From Halichondria panicea (taxonomy: Eukaryota; Porifera; Demospongiae; Suberitida; Halichondriidae): a stretch of 64,000 nucleotides of DNA. The stretch spans positions 5,244,120-5,308,119 of the forward strand of contig NC_087389.1 of NCBI RefSeq assembly GCF_963675165.1, read 5' to 3'. The notes under the pieces are model-generated. The model made no database searches. It was not told the DNA's origin and saw only the letters and a list, made by a program, of their open reading frames with translations. The translations under genes were made by a program, and so were the position numbers. Positions 45,151 through 55,122 of the stretch are shown one piece after another (the first letter of the stretch is position 1; every line of letters begins with the position of its first letter).

Positions 45151-46035
45151 CTATTGTATAACCTGTAAAACCTCAATCACTATATGTACATGCATACGTG
45201 CACATGCAGACATATGCATAATTATGTCTGTCCCAGCTGTAACTGCTCAACAATGTTGCAATGCAACGAAAACCAGCTTCTATTATTATAATTGCTACAT
45301 GCATATGGATTTGATTTTCACGAGTTATGGCTACTTTACTTTATACAGTGAAGGCTGTTGCAGTATTTTGCATCATCTGTTGGCTCAAACTTTCGATTTA
45401 TGAGTTAGCCTTGCACTAAAGGGCTAGCTGTTTGTTGGCTACAAGAGAGCTGCAAAGCTGTACACTATACTGCCAGCAGCCATGCATGCATGCATGCATG
45501 CATGTGTAAACTCTGACATCTCAGTGCAGAACCACCCGTTTTTAACTTGATGACACGAAATGCTAATATCATTCATCAAACCATCAAATATAAACTTCTG
45601 TCTTCATAAACTCTTCTTCTATAATTATAGCACATTCTGACATTTTTTATTATTGTAACCGTAATGCAATTAATAATCATAATCATGTATAATGCAAACA
45701 TTCTATAACACTCTAAACATGCCGAGAGGCATTAGTACAGCGCAGCTTGCAACATTCATTTGTTGAGGTATATAATTATATATAATATTAAGTTACGATT
45801 CTCTATCTTCTATACAGGTTGATCGTTGTTGCTGCTTTTATCACTATAACTAATAAAACAATTGGATCGATTTTTTAAAAGCAGAATTTGATTAATCACG
45901 AATAACTCCAAAGTTACTCTTGACATTATCTGCATGTGTAGTTGGAACTATCAATCAATTGATATATACGAAAAACTTAACACTGGTTTATTATTGGGAC
46001 AATTTTTAGGATCATTAAATTTAGGATCATTAAGT

Positions 46036-49000
46036 ATGGAAGCATTGAGTGAGCTTGTTGAAGGAATTAAAGAGGCTTACAGAGAGAGGCAATTAAACAC
46101 AGAGGAACAATGGCCACCAGTTAGAGGAGACAAGCTGATAAACTTGCAGTTAGTGGAGGCTGCAAAAGAAGAAGGATTTAAAGCTGGCTTGCCACAACAT
46201 GGTACACCTGGTGATACGGTCAAACGTACTCCAATTCTCCATGGTGACCTGTTCAAAATTGAAGAAAGCAAGAAACCAGTCAAAAAGCTCATCGTTGAAG
46301 GTAATGCCGGGATTGGTAAAACCACACTGTGTACCATGCTTGCTGAAGGGTGGGCAGAGGGCAAGACCCTGACACAATTCAACTGTGTTCTGTTGCTTCC
46401 ACTAAGAGATCAGTTAGTCAGCTCAGCTTCTTCTCTTCCTGACCTCCTGGCCCTTCATCACCCCGATGAGACCATCTGTGAGTCTGTTGCTCAACAACTA
46501 AAGAAGACAAGAGGAAAGGGAGTTCTGATCATAGCTGATGGATGGGACGAGCTCAGTGAAGCAAATCGTTCGAAGAGGTCTTTTTTACACAGCCTTTTGT
46601 TTGGACGTCTTCTTCCTTCAGCTTCTATTCTTCTCACCTCACGACCTTCTGTTTCAGCTCCTCTTCACAACCTTCCTTCTGTGAACCGTGTGGTTGAGGT
46701 AGTTGGTTTTAATGAAGAGAGTATCAAGCAGTACATAGAATCAGAGTTTGAGCAATTCCCAGAGAAAGCTTCTTCTCTTATCGAGCAGCTTGAGAACAAC
46801 CCAGTTATTCAGAGTGTGTGTTCTGTGCCCCTCAATTGTGCCATTGTTTGTAACTTGTGGCACACTTTAGACCAAGAGCTTCCTCGTACGTTAACTGAGC
46901 TGTACACTCAAATTGTTCTTAACATTATCCTTCGCAATGTTAAAAAGAAGTTCCCTGATTGTCCGATTAGCCTAAATAGATTTGATGAGATTCCGAATGA
47001 TATACAAGACGTATTCTGGTTGACCTGTGAGTTTGCCTACGAATGCTTATTATTAGATCAGCTGGTTTTCTCAAAAGCTGAATTGTCCTCTCGCTTACCC
47101 GAAGTTGGTGACAAGTTGCAGTGCTTTGGTCTGTTGCAGTCTGCACGATCACTTCTACCTGTCGGTCATGGCCTGTCTTTTCACTTTGCTCACCTGACCA
47201 TCCAGGAGTTCTTGGCTGCCCTCCATCTTGCTACTCTACCCAATGAGGAGAAACTGAAGATTATTGAGGCTAATGCTGACAGTGGTCGGTTCAACATGGT
47301 GTGGAGGTTTATGTTTGGTCTTGCTAGTAAGTACAATGGTAGCCATAGTGATAAGGTGATCAGTTTGGATGATAGTTTGATGGATCAATTTTTAGTTGCT
47401 AAATATCGTGATTGGCTTGTTGTAAAAAATTGTGGTTTGTTGTCTTCATGTCATGCTGCTTTCGAAGCTTTAGACCCTAGATTCTCAACCAAAGTTGGTA
47501 AAATGTATGGGAACGATTTATTGATCTGTGATTTCAGCACTCTCTTTGACTATGTAGCTTGTTTCTATGTTCTTCGTCATGCTGAGCAGTGTTGTGTTAT
47601 GGTTATCAGAATATCCGATTGTGCAATCGATGATAAACTGTTGAAGGAAATAACTGACATACTTTCTAATGCAAATGGTAAACTGCAAGTACGAGAATTA
47701 TCCCTCAAACAGACTAAGTTGTCTGACAAAGGTGTTGCTGATCTATTCAAGAGAGCCTCAGCTGCCTTTACAATTTTAGGTCATCTCTCGTTGTCTAAGA
47801 ACAACTTCACTGACATCATGTCGTCATTCACCCACACATCTTGTACGAGCCTCACACGACTGGACTTATCCCACAATCCTCTTGGAGTGTCTGGCCTACA
47901 GTCATTAGAGACAGCTATACAGTCTGGTGCTCTTATGAATCTGGTGTATCTACACTTGTCCAACACCCTCACTGACGATGCTGACGTCAATGGAGCTCTG
48001 CTGACCACCCTCTTACAGTCAATTGCCTCTCACTGTGCCAAACTGGTAAACTTGGATATCTCTGATAATAATCTTAGTTTACTTGGATTATGTTCAGTTG
48101 TGGAGAACATTCCATTAGGATTGGATATGATTGACTTATCAGTTACCCATTTCACCACTTCATTTCACTCAGAGTCTCAATACACAGTCACCTGTGAGAT
48201 GCTCACAAACCTTTTAACAACAATATACTTGTCTGACTCCAATTTCAGTGGAACTGCCGGAACGCTCTTACTGGCAAAGATTCTTCAAGCATTTCCATCT
48301 CTAGAAGATCTTTACTGCTGGCGTTGTTCTCTCACCTCTACCGACATCATAATGCTTATCCACCATCTCAAGTCCGCTAATGTGATATGTATGAATTTAC
48401 ACTCGTTGGATCTCAGGAACAACTGCATTGATGACGAGGGAGTGATAGCTCTCACTGAGTGTCTACCAGAGCTGTTCCCTAGTCTGGAGAGTTTCTTTTT
48501 AAATCCTCATTGTTATGGTGTTGCTCTCCATGGTAATCCAGTGAGCGAGGAGTTGATACCCATGTGCAATGAACAGTTGAAGGTACTCACTCTATAGTTC
48601 ATGATTATGTTGCATTTATCTTAATACACAGACCATACGGGAATCAAGGAATTCTGCAGTGCTGACTGAGTGGGAGAGAACATGTTTACCTCCACAAAAT
48701 CAAACAGTAAGTAAATTATTGATTCAGTATAACAATTTCACTCATCATTTTCTAGATGAATCGTACTTTCCTTTCTCTTTGGGATACGCTACTGTCGGAT
48801 ATGGCTGATCTTGAAGTGGTGAGTGTGTATCTGTACGCATGCAATGATACTGATCATCATACATGCGGTTTTCCTCTTTTGTTCCATCATTGCGATCTTA
48901 TAGATATCTAGATCTTCAGCTGCTTACAAACCAGCGGAATACTACTCAATAGTTTATGAGGTTGTGGATACAGTGGACACTCCTAGTGATGTCACTGATC

Positions 49001-49821
49001 CAGACACTCTCATCAATGAACAGAGCTTCTCTCAAGCATCACCAGTAGAGCACCACCCCACAGCTAGTGACGAGGCTACTTGTACAGCCCTGCAGTCTAC
49101 ACACAGAACAGACCAACATACAACAGGTGAGCATTTTCATCCATAATTATCGGTACGTAGTTGACGTAGGGTTGATGCAGCTGAATATATCGTATGTCAA
49201 TAATTATTAGACACGGCTGTACTATCTGATGTGATTGAAGGAGATACCTCACAAGATGTCGTCACTTCATTTCCACATACCATTCCCTCAGGTATGTGTG
49301 CATGGATCAGCAGGGTGACTATAATATTACATAACACATTAAATTTTAGCAGTATAATAAAAATTATGTCAAGACATTGTACAATTAGTGAAGTATTTCA
49401 CGTCTGGTCAATTAAAGGGTTCAGTTCACTATCGGACATTCCGCTCATTAACCACACCCCTTTCCTTCTCCCAGGAGCTGGTGGACTCAGGACTGTGACC
49501 ATTGAGGAATTGAAGGAGTGTACTAAAGTAACCGACTCTCAACTTGACACAGAAATTGAAGAGACAGACATGTTCGACCTGGCAGATCACTTTGACAATG
49601 TTGAGACGTACCCTGTGATGTTGGGACTTAGCCCTGCTGAACAGAAAGATGTTAAATATGCTTTGTTTCTCAATGACATGCAAACAGCAATGTTTCATAC
49701 TCTAAAGGTGTGGAGACAGCATAATCCAGGTGCAGCTACGTACCGAGCACTAGTGGACGTCGTACTGGATATGAGAATGGAAGAATTGGCCACTTACATT
49801 TGTCAGTCAGCAGCTATATAA
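46036..49821 (+). CDS. NLR3: NACHT-LRR protein with C-terminal Death-type domain
   Basis: Exons 46036-48582, 48632-48706, 48756-48818, 48904-49126, 49211-49291 and 49475-49821 join in phase at GT-AG borders into 1111 residues. The start MEALSELVEG is shared with NLR2; an in-frame ATG at 45934 is not conserved there. NACHT: GNAGIGKTTL (Walker A), LIIADGWDEL (Walker B), TSRPS, then HLTIQEFLAALHL. LRRs include LTRLDLSHNPLG, LVNLDISDNNLS and LHSLDLRNNCID. The linker is rich in Asp, Thr and Ser. The last exon encodes LADHFDNVETYP, LKVWRQHNPGAATYRALV and ATYICQ, a Death-type domain. A role as a cytosolic danger or microbe sensor is inferred from the family. A phase-neutral mini-exon (49211-49291) is intact here and decayed in NLR1, so isoforms may differ. 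Confidence 0.87.
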
Positions 49822-50584
49822 TAGTATAAGTGATATCATGCTGTCACCATATTTCTAAGTCAATTTACTTCCTTGATTGTATTTCATAAATGTGCAGTCC
49901 TGATGTTGATAGGGATGAAATTACCCCAGTGCTGCAAGAACAATTATAAGAGTACCGACATGCAGGCAAGATGCTCTAATCATTCTTCTTTGATTGAACA
50001 CTGCATGCATGCATGCCCAATTGCATTGTTGTGTTATCATATACACTGAGTGTAATGAAAGCCCTACGGTAGCCTCGATCCCAGGCCGAGTTTTCGCTTT
50101 TATAACGGTTAGGCGAACAACCGTTATAAAAGCGAAAACTCGGCCTGGGATCGAGGCTAGCCCTACGGGTGCTGATGCCTCGGTGGATACATAGGTTTCT
50201 GTGCTCTATTATCTATGGTGCCAACCTCCAAAAACAATATCGGGGAGTGAGGACAAAAATTATAAGGGCTTTTATAGCCGGCATTGTATGACGGTTTATT
50301 CTTGGGAGGTGGGGGAGAACCTAAGTGCTAGCTGTTGGTTAATAGCTAGGATGGAGAGATAACTATATAGTGTGAGACATGCACTGTGGACTATGATCAC
50401 AGCAAAGTCAGCAAGCTAGGAAGCCTGGAGTCTTGGAAAATATGGCTCCTGGTACTCTGCATGCATATGGGGCAAATATCAAAGCAAAGACAAATTAAGA
50501 AGCAACAACCATAATTATCTGTATTAATAGTCATTGTTCCTGGTACAGGATCATTTCAGCTGTAAATAGGTGCCTTGAATAAAC
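49822..50584. other. NLR3 3' flank, no gene seen apart from a short transposon
   Basis: AT-rich DNA sharing parts with the NLR1 3' flank. GGTGCTGATGCCTCGGTGGA at 50168-50187 is matched exactly in inverse orientation at 55009-55028. Confidence 0.45.
50070..50159. mobile_element. 90-bp near-perfect hairpin, TAGCCTCGA family, 9-bp target duplication
   Basis: TAGCCTCGATCCCAGGCCGA and its exact inverse form arms of about 42 bases around AGGCGAAC. GCCCTACGG flanks it on both sides (50061-50069 and 50160-50168). It is the simplest intact member of the family, with no coding capacity. Confidence 0.92.
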
Positions 50585-53500
50585 GGGATTGGCTTTGTTC
50601 ACTCGATGTCAGGAACGGAAGTTAATTAAACCACACCACACCCCTCGAATTCTTCAGCAGTTGGAAGGCAAACTAGGCATTGGCACAACAGGTCAACATA
50701 ATTATGGAGGAGTAGTCAGTGGATGATGTTGAATGCCTCCTATAGAGCTGCACAGCTCTATATACTGTACTATGAGTACATTGGTACCAGGACTTCAGTG
50801 AGCAAGGTGCAGGTGCATGGACGATGAACAGACTCCCATTGCATTGTTATCAAAGTAAGTAATGACAGTGAGTTAATAGTTTTAAGAACATGTATCCTTA
50901 ACGGTGTTTTGGAATCCTTCATTCGCGCATCCCACGGATTTATTGTTTTGAGCAGTAGTTTGGTCAGCATGTACTTTAATTATATAAGGGCGCACATAGT
51001 AACAAATTGACATAATTTAAGCACAAAAATGCAACGTTTAGATCACGTGTGCAATCTGAGACTTTCACTCGCAGTATTTAATTGGGATTGGGTTTGTTCA
51101 CTCGATGTGAAGTACAGGAAGCTTGTTCACGTGTGAAGCACCTGACTTTTGTAAACAACACTCTTGCGCAAAATGATTAAATACTCATTAATATACTCGG
51201 ATATCTACATTCACTATTCAGTCTATTTATAACATTATCATGTATATGTATACTGTGACTAGTACTACTTGGGAACAGAGAAATGATGATAGTCTACAGG
51301 TAAATAAAAGAAAATCAGTTCATAAAATAGTGATGTTTGCACTCTCTCCTAGCTTCAGAGGAGGGGGTAAGATGGTTATGTTTTTTCCACATTGGATTGA
51401 ATTTATGCAATCATAATGGCATCCATTTTGGTGACATATCTCTAGCCATGATTTACGTTGAGAGTTGAAATAAATGAGCCACTCTTTATCTAGAAAACAA
51501 CACGAACTGACGGGTTTGAGTGGAGATATCATTGTCCAGATGTAATTCGTGGCAACATATATATCAAGGTTGAACAGCGTTGCTGCTGCTTTAAGTTCCA
51601 GCTGTGTTCCCCAAGTGTTGGGCTTAGTGACAGAGGCCAGGTGTTCTTCAAGAGTTACCCCTGCTGTGACCCACCCCTCTAGAAGCTCACTGTTTACAGT
51701 GATAAATTCACATAGCTTGTCTCTTAGTATGCCATGTTTGTCTGAATCACCTGTTAACTGTTTAGCAAGCACTCGAAACAAACAGTTCCCATCCCCTAAT
51801 ACTTGGTCAATCTTCCGTCCATGATACATTAAAAATGATGTGGAATTCTTCATGTTTACACTTGTGTTTATCTGTGTGATTATTTCATTAATAATTATTA
51901 AGTAATGCAGATCCAAACCACCTTGACGTCTTGGTTACAAGTCTGAATACCCGATTGTTTGAGTGTCAAACCAAGGACATTTGCTGTAAGGATCAAGGTG
52001 TTTATGCCTGGTGAGTATACAATTTAGTACATGGTTAAGTTGCATGTTACCTGATTTTAATGCTCTGCATTTTCTATATTGACAGCATTGTTTTTTGCGT
52101 CCACTGCCCCCAAATTTAAGCATATCTTTGCATGTATGACATGAACCACAATCCTCTTTTTTGCACTCAGACCATTCGTTGCACCTCTTCCTTTTCTTTT
52201 CTCCCTGCATGCTTGTCAATAATTTATACATCTCAAATATATACATATAAGTACGTCCATACATCCATACATTAAAAAGTGTAGTGAAACAAAGAATTTA
52301 CTGCTTTGTGGCTGAGAGTAGATGGAGCGTTTTCCTCTAGTAATTTCTCCTTTGCCTACAAAAATATAAGGAATGCATGCACCGTGTACCGATAATTGAA
52401 AGTGAGGACATACCTGTCTTAGTGCTTTTACCATGTGTTTAACAGGACTCTGTTGTACACTACGTTGCCCAGAACAACGAGTATTACTTTCAGGTGCTCT
52501 CTCGTCTTTCTAGAAATGCAATATCAACTATAATGTCCATATAATGAGATCATTAATTTTACTGTACCTTACGGAGAGCATCAGCTTTTTGTCCCACTCT
52601 GTTTCTGTACTTCCAATAAGACTTCGGGCGTCCACGTTTTAGCCTTGAAGTGAGGTTCAGATACTTGTGTTTGATTTGTTGGGTTTTCTTTCTTGCAGAG
52701 AAACGTGCTTGAGGCCGAAGAATCAATCCCTCAGTTTTTGGTAGAATTGCACGAAACTCTGTGATGAGGGTGTCAAGCTTAGTAGCCAATTGATCAAGCC
52801 GATCTGGACCAGTGCAGTTGTAGGTGAGTGTTTGTAACACTTTCAAGCTTGTTCTAGCGTGCTCACCACTTTGCTTTAGTGAGGTCATGAATGTCTGTAT
52901 TACAGTGAGTGCATGTATAATTATGCATGGTAACTGTATTAATAAATCGGGACCATTATTAATATTTTGTTGTTGTCTCCACTTCCTCCCCGCTTACGAG
53001 AACTTTCTTTAAAGCTGCCATTTTTGTTGCCTTTGTTTCTTTCATTTTCCTAGGTCCAAGTAAATGGGTGCTGGGTTCAGAAACAGCAAAAGATGGGAAG
53101 AGCATCACCTCGTGTACATGTATGTGTGCTGGACAGCCCACTTTGCGTGTACCTTGGAGACGTGTTCCACTAGATGTTAATGTTCGTCCCTTGAAGTACT
53201 GCTGACCAAACTGGCAGTGCTGTTTTCGAATTCTTGAAACAATAAATGGGATGCCATCAAATGATATATTGTGACCTTCAATTGAATGATTCCAATACAC
53301 CCTTGCCTACGTGTATAATAATTACAATAATTATTATTTTTGATTAACAATGTTATTATAATGTACGTGTACCCCTTGACTGTTCACTGACTTCATTACT
53401 TACTTTGGTAACAATGGGAGATTTGTTTCCATCGTCCACCTGCACCTGTTTGGAGAGCTTGCTCACTGACGTCCTGGTACCAAATGTACTTACAGTAGAC

Positions 53501-53753
53501 CTGCTGTGTAGCTCTAGGAGGCTTTCAGCGTCATCCACTATTCCTCCATAGTATTGTTGGCCTATTGACTTTAATTGCTGTGCCCAATCAGGGCAGCCAC
53601 CACTATAGCACTATCAGACTCACTGTTTGCCATCACTGAACTCTCAAGCCATGTGTTTGAACAATTCGCGCGCATTTCGCGGGATGTGTTGTGGTTAAAT
53701 TGTTGTGGTTAAATTAACTTCCGTTCCTGACATCGAGTGAACAAAGCCAATCC
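50585..53753. mobile_element. Candidate DNA transposon: 3.2 kb unit with 43-bp perfect inverted ends carrying a multi-exon gene
   Basis: The first 43 bases (GGGATTGGCTTTGTTCACTC onward) are identical to the inverse of the last 43. Weaker inverted similarity continues for about 300 bases, so the left arm contains a decayed copy of the first exon that lies in the right arm (GGTACCAGGAC and CAAAGTAAGTAATGA in both). A related end sequence also occurs once inside (about 51080). No target duplication is clear: flanks read TTGAATAAAC and CTTAATTTAA. No known transposase domain was seen in the gene inside. It is therefore either an undescribed or non-autonomous transposon with cargo, or a host gene with a local inverted duplication of its 5' end. 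Confidence 0.6.
51320..53610 (-). CDS. Multi-exon gene: GCPA-type region, CXXC-like zinc finger, OTU protease domain
   Basis: Eight minus-strand exons fit with all phases matching: up to 53610 to 53404, 53306-52998, 52894-52568, 52509-52414, 52355-52302, 52204-52051, 51983-51922 and 51871-51320. Exon 2 has CQFGQQYFKG and GTRKVGCPAHIHVHEV, like the region after the cysteine motif of CARF-type and SWIM/FLYWCH-type DNA-binding proteins. Exon 3 is basic (KRGRPKSYWKYR). Exon 6 is a CXXC zinc finger, DCGSCHTCKDMLKFGG then KKQCCQYRKC, the fold that binds unmethylated CpG in CFP1 and KDM2. Its first half reads CNEWSEC, so one usual cysteine is Trp. Exon 8 is an OTU domain: catalytic GDGNCLFR, then WGTQLELKAAA and HYD with the catalytic His. 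OTU enzymes cleave ubiquitin chains. No in-frame ATG was found in exon 1; an ATG at 53632 is out of frame. The 5' end is thus uncertain. Confidence 0.72.
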
Positions 53754-54404
53754 CCTTAATTTAATTGTCTGCATGTCTAATGCCGAGGGGCGTTTTGTGG
53801 TTCTAGTGCATTATGACTTTGGGGTCAGTGCATTATGACTTTCAGCAGTGCATTATGCTGCATATTGCAACAACGTAGCAACGGGATATAAAATACAATA
53901 ACGACAAGCTGTAGCGCATAATTAACTGAAAATGAAATAGGATTTGCAAAACTTGCGTATATATAATTATATGTGTCCATGAGTCTTTACATACTATCAG
54001 TCCTTTGAACTTGTACTTTATTATAACTCAAAAAAATATTATAAGTTTTGTAAGCGTATTGTATAGCTACATATATTAATATAATATAGCTTTGAAATTA
54101 CATACTATTTTAATTGTATCCACTTGAATAGTTTGCTGGTATATCATGGTATATCGGCATGTGTTCAGATAGTGGAATTGTAGCTTGGTCCAATCCCAAC
54201 AGCAATTACTTATACAAGAATAAGTTAGTGGTTTTGTAACTGCTGCTGTCATGCGTAGGATACATGTAGCTTTTTTGTTTTGTGATATGTTGTATAGGGA
54301 GTTTTTTAGCTACCAAAATCACCTTAAATCTTATGGCTCTGCCTCTTCAGTGATTCGTAGGTTCCTGTGTCTGATATTATGTTTTGTCTGATTAATCTAT
54401 AAGT
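53754..54404. other. Intergenic, no gene seen
   Basis: Contains a short tandem repeat (AGTGCATTATGACTTT near 53806-53850). Otherwise AT-rich, with no exon-like frame. Confidence 0.5.
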
Positions 54405-54480
54405 ATAGGATATACCACACCTATAAGAGGAGGATATGCACCCATATATCCTCCGCTACCGTGGTTACTCCGAGGCATAG
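54405..54480. repeat. Truncated hairpin-headed repeat, copy 3
   Basis: TAGGATATACCACACCTATA, CACCCATATATCCTCCGCTA and CGTGGTTACTCCGAGGC match the left arm of the repeat at 18-400. The right arm is missing, cut off where a TAGCCTCGA half-element begins. Confidence 0.6.
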
Positions 54481-54482
54481 TC

Positions 54483-54688
54483 TAACCTAACCGTTATAAA
54501 AGCGAAAACTCGGCCTGGGATCGAGGCTAATTTTAGGGCTATCATTTTTGGAGGTTATGTTGTTAATAATTATATAGGTAGACCTATTGTCAGGTGAAAA
54601 ATCAGCTTGTTTCGCCCATCTGTTCTCCTCCGGCAGTAGCCTCGATCCCAGGCCGAGTTTTCGCTTTTATAATGGTTAGGCGAACAAC
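54483..54688. mobile_element. Two half-elements of the TAGCCTCGA family in inside-out order
   Basis: 54483-54529 (AACCGTTATAAAAGCGAAAA to GAGGCTA) is the right half of the hairpin seen whole at 50070. 54637-54688 (TAGCCTCGATCCC to TTAGGCGAACAAC) is its left half. They point away from each other with 107 unrelated bases between. This could be two truncated insertions or one element opened by recombination. Confidence 0.7.
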
Positions 54689-54689
54689 T

Positions 54690-54860
54690 GAGGCCAACAC
54701 ATTTTACAAAAGACTGGCATCACTTCTGGCAACCAAATGGAACAATCCATACAGTAGTACTATGTGCTGGCTAAGATGCCGACTATATCTTTCTCTCTCC
54801 TCCGATCATCAATCATGTCTATTAGAGGAGCAAGGTCCTCATGTGGGCACGCAGCGTTAA
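54690..54860 (+). pseudogene. Fragment resembling a transposable-element protein C-terminus
   Basis: The frame reads ANTFYKRLASLLATKWNN, then WLRCRLYLSLSS and LLEEQG. The pattern RLA-LLA-K, Y, WLRCRLSFSL recurs at the end of repetitive reading frames in invertebrate genomes; this is recalled, not searched. The element family is uncertain and only about 55 residues remain. It directly follows a TAGCCTCGA half-element. Confidence 0.35.
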
Positions 54861-55122
54861 CCCCTACAGCCGTGGACCTGGTTAACTCTGAATGTAACAT
54901 TACATTATGAACTTACTCTTTTTTTCACTTACCTTGAACTTTCTCGAATCTGTCTGATAATTGATAGTACTTTACTCTAGTAGCTTTATGTTATGCAGCT
55001 TTGGCACTTCCACCGAGGCATCAGCACCTGCGGTTCTTTCATAAATTAATTTGGTTGACATAATAATACTGCCATGCGTTGCGGATTCTCAATGTGATGT
55101 ACAATAATACGTAATATAAAGG

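Larger units (their letters stand above)
41735..45470. repeat. Inverted-repeat-bounded block downstream of NLR2
   Basis: The left end (AGCTAACAAAAAGCTAGCGC, TTTAGTGCAAGGCTAACTCA, CTGCAACAGCCTTCA, CATTGCAACCGTTGAGCAGT) reappears inverted at 45230-45470. The inverted arms are roughly 230 bases. It is the second copy of the 32545 block, but lacks the three TAGCCTCGA elements found there and contains a CAGTGGCGGATC element and a TTAGACAC hairpin instead. It has an AGACACAC microsatellite near the left end (41983-42018). No gene was recognised. Confidence 0.55.

Noticed and set aside
45934-46035. Upstream ATG giving NLR3 34 extra residues
   Set aside because: NLR2 has no ATG there and NLR1 starts at the position matching 46036, so the downstream start is preferred.
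53632-53634. ATG (MANSESDSA) as the start of the OTU/CXXC gene
   Set aside because: Its frame meets a stop after about 20 codons and does not join the exon 1 frame without an implausibly short intron.
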